A program made the translations under genes and the position numbers. The notes below the pieces were generated by a model that searched no databases, was not told the DNA's origin, and saw only the letters and a program-made list of their open reading frames with translations. From contig NZ_FOMZ01000005.1 in assembly GCF_900112765.1 (NCBI RefSeq), forward strand, positions 265,371-329,370: a DNA stretch of 64,000 nucleotides. The letters run 5' to 3'. Position 1 is the first letter of the stretch. Every line of letters starts with the position of its first letter. The stretch is from Actinopolyspora alba (GTDB taxonomy: Bacteria > Actinomycetota > Actinomycetes > Mycobacteriales > Pseudonocardiaceae). This document shows, piece after piece, positions 62,260 to 64,000 of the stretch.

Positions 62260-62871
62260 ATGGCGGGTGCGGCTACGAACAACGGTGCGGGGCGGGGCAG
62301 ACCGGGCTACGACCTCGATTCGCTGCTGCGCACCGCCGTCAAGGTCTTCCACGAGCGCGGCTACGACGGCACGAGCATGGAGGACCTGGCCAAGCGGCTC
62401 GGCATCACCAAATCGGCCATCTACTACCACGTCTCCAGCAAGCAGGAACTGCTGCGGATGAGCGTGGACCGGGCGCTGGACGCGCTGTTCGCGGTGCTGG
62501 ACGAACCCGAGTCGCTGGAAGGGCCCGCCATCGACCGGCTGCACCACGTGGTGCGGCGCAGCGTCGAGGTGCTGGTCGACGAGCTGCCGTTCGTGACCCT
62601 GCTGCTGCGGGTGCGCGGCAACAGCAAGGTGGAGCGCCAGGCACTCGCCCGGCGCCGGGAGTTCGACCACCTGGTGGGCGAGCTCGTCGCCGAGGCGGAG
62701 CGGGCGGGCAGCCTGCGGCTGGACCTGGACCCGGCACTGACCAGCAGGCTGCTGTTCGGGATGGTGAACTCGGTGATCGAGTGGTACCGCCCCAGGCAGG
62801 GGTTGACCAAGGAGGAGATCGCCGAGGCGGTCACAACGATCGCCTTCGAGGGGCTCAAGCGTCACGAATGA
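62260..62871 (+). CDS. paaR: TetR-family regulator of the paa cluster (PaaR)
   Basis: 203 residues. The HTH is LLRTAVKVFHERGYDGTSME followed by DLAKRLGITKSAIYYHVSSK. The ligand domain resembles PaaR/PhaR-type phenylacetyl-CoA sensors (RLHHVVRRSVEVLVDELPF). It follows paaK by 127 bp and probably binds the two TACTGACC-type sites. Family assignment is firm; the ligand is inferred from context. Confidence 0.85.
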   Translation: MAGAATNNGAGRGRPGYDLDSLLRTAVKVFHERGYDGTSMEDLAKRLGITKSAIYYHVSSKQELLRMSVDRALDALFAVLDEPESLEGPAIDRLHHVVRRSVEVLVDELPFVTLLLRVRGNSKVERQALARRREFDHLVGELVAEAERAGSLRLDLDPALTSRLLFGMVNSVIEWYRPRQGLTKEEIAEAVTTIAFEGLKRHE

Positions 62872-62904
62872 CTACTGCGCACGGCACGGGTTGCGTGGCG
62901 GTGC

Positions 62905-63066
62905 GGGTGGCGGAACCTCTCGCGGCGGTGCCGACTGCATGAGTGGCAGGAGCTCGGCCTGCGGGAGTGGTGGGAGTTCGGCGTTGGGAGCGCCGCAGGA
63001 CCGGCGATTTCGCGAGAAATCGACACCACCCTGGCCACACCGGCGCGGCGATTTCGCGAGAAATCG
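62905..63066 (-). repeat. Composite repeat copy E lacking the hairpin, with palindromes 8 and 9
   Basis: In reverse orientation two 18-bp palindromes (63005-63022 and 63049-63066) are followed by the CCCACCACTCCCGCAGGCC spacer seen in copy A, then GGCACCGCCGCG joined directly to AGAGGTTCCGCCACC at 62906-62931. In copies A, B and D ~90 bp of hairpin lies at that junction. The interval 62872-63230 has no gene. Confidence 0.8.
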
Positions 63067-63199
63067 ACGCCGCCGAGCCATGCGGCGGACCGGGCGGCGG
63101 GACTCGATCGGCCCTCGCTGCGCGGACCGTGTTCGGGCCACAGGCGTGTTCGTGTTGCCGAACTCCCGTGTCTGCCTGAGAGTGCTATGGGAACACCGA

Positions 63200-63215
63200 A
63201 GTGATCCCTATCACT
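63200..63215. promoter_or_regulatory. Small palindrome before the permease gene
   Basis: AGTGATCCCTATCACT has six-base arms around CCCT, 15 bases before the chosen start. It may be an operator for the permease gene. Confidence 0.45.
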
Positions 63216-63230
63216 CGAATGGGGCCGATT

Positions 63231-64000
63231 ATGGGCACACCGGCTGGTTCACCGACCCGTGCCACAGTGCAGCTCGATCACGGGGTCCGCAGGGACGTGA
63301 ACCGAATCAGCCTGCTGTTCACCGGGGTCGGCGCGATCATCGGTTCCGGATGGCTGTTCGGCGCCCTCTACGCCTCCCAGATCGCCGGTCCGGCAGCGAT
63401 CCTGTCCTGGATCATCGGCGCGATCATGGTGCTGTTCATCGGCTTCGTCTACGCCGAGCTGTCGGTGATGTTCCCGGTCGTCGGCGGGATCATCCGCTTC
63501 CCGCACTACTCCTTCGGCTCCTTCGCGAGTTACAGCGCGGGCTGGATCAGCTGGCTGGCCGCCGCCGCGGTCACCCCCATCGAGGTGCTGGCCACCATGC
63601 AGTACGCCTACCCCTACGCGGGCTGGTTGATGACTCCGGTGGAGGGAGAGTACCTGGTCAGCGGCTACGGCTGGTTGATCGCGATCGCGCTGATGGCGCT
63701 GTACAGCACGATCAACGCGTTGGGCGTCGGTGTGTTCGCCCGGCTGAACAACATCCTGGTGTGGTGGAAGCTCGCGGTGATCGTGCTGGTCATCGTGGTC
63801 TTCTTCGCCGTGTCGTTCAATCCCGGCAACCTCACCGAGTTCGGCGGGTTCATGCCGGAGGGCGCCGGAACCATCTTCACCGCCATCCCGGCGGCCGGGG
63901 TGGCGTTCTCCTACCTGGGCTTCCGCAACGGTGTCGAGTTCGCGGGCGAGACCGACAACCCGCAGCGCAACGTGCCGTTCGCCCTGATCGGCTCGGTGGT
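63231..64000 (+). CDS. APC-superfamily amino acid permease, 3' truncated by window edge
   Basis: The first ~256 residues are present. ISLLFTGVGAIIGSGWLFGAL is the APC helix 1 signature with the unwound GxG segment, and several further hydrophobic helices follow; VAFSYLGFRNGVEFAGETDN marks helix 6. It resembles the amino acid/polyamine antiporter branch. A start at ATG 63219 would add four residues. The rest lies outside the window, so substrate cannot be judged. Confidence 0.85.
   Translation, partial: MGTPAGSPTRATVQLDHGVRRDVNRISLLFTGVGAIIGSGWLFGALYASQIAGPAAILSWIIGAIMVLFIGFVYAELSVMFPVVGGIIRFPHYSFGSFASYSAGWISWLAAAAVTPIEVLATMQYAYPYAGWLMTPVEGEYLVSGYGWLIAIALMALYSTINALGVGVFARLNNILVWWKLAVIVLVIVVFFAVSFNPGNLTEFGGFMPEGAGTIFTAIPAAGVAFSYLGFRNGVEFAGETDNPQRNVPFALIGSV

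Noticed and set aside
533..63066. 18-bp palindromes as ParB parS sites
   Set aside because: Their core (TTTCTCGCGAAA) lacks the CACGTG centre of parS and they are too numerous and spread out.

Overview
The window is high-GC DNA with actinobacterial gene content: a mycothiol-type maleylpyruvate isomerase family protein, F420-type PPOX protein, HbhA-like protein, DUF2516 protein, DapC, MCC-type acyl-CoA carboxylase, a ScbR-like TetR and many GTG/TTG starts. I infer Actinomycetota, most likely Pseudonocardiales (Actinopolyspora/Saccharopolyspora-like); proteins look acid-rich, perhaps mild halophily. The genus is a guess.

Layout. 0-10 kb: a truncated maleylpyruvate isomerase family gene; a leftward set HTH regulator / HbhA-like / DUF2516 / alpha-beta hydrolase; nucleotidyltransferase, VOC and CGNR proteins; DUF445 membrane protein divergent from dapC; an ECF-type sigma factor with a translationally coupled partner. 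10-21 kb: a MocR regulator divergent from yczE, PP2C-like phosphatase, CorA, secreted beta-propeller phytase, F420-type PPOX protein, DJ-1 protein, a broken grpB, a P450, a VOC protein and a membrane protein with an L7/L12-like tail. 21.4-25.9 kb: an accessory island with an XRE/Nudix-like regulator, small unknown genes and a three-gene operon: a small helical protein, a DddA/SCP1.201-type DNA deaminase toxin and an Imm1-type immunity protein. 26-35 kb: GNAT, methyltransferase, VOC, the tRNA cluster Glu-Asp-Phe, a TetR regulator, CopZ with a CsoR-like operator, a ribbon-helix-helix protein, a protein made of two homologous halves, an RibD-C/DHFR-like reductase and a fatty acid desaturase. 35.9-41.9 kb: acyl-CoA dehydrogenase, biotin carboxylase and carboxyltransferase divergent from a TetR regulator, the leucine/isovalerate degradation locus. 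42-54 kb: tandem-DUF427 protein, ctaD, a zinc-finger gene pair, MFS exporter, aldo/keto reductase, FAD monooxygenase, YigZ and Spo0M. 53.8-62.9 kb: phenylacetate catabolism, paaZ-A-B-C-D-E leftward and paaI-paaK-paaR rightward, with two matching TetR-type operators between them. The window ends inside an APC-family permease.

Dispersed repeats cross the window: at least nine copies of an 18-bp palindrome (consensus CGATTTCTCGCGAAATCG) and four copies of a ~110-bp hairpin element whose stem base pairs co-vary. One hairpin copy sits inside the paa operon, between paaB and paaC. A further copy near 62.9 kb keeps both flanks of the hairpin but lacks the hairpin itself.

The most interesting biology is the compact deaminase toxin-immunity operon, whose first gene is homologous to the toxin N-terminus, and the modular hairpin/palindrome repeat family.
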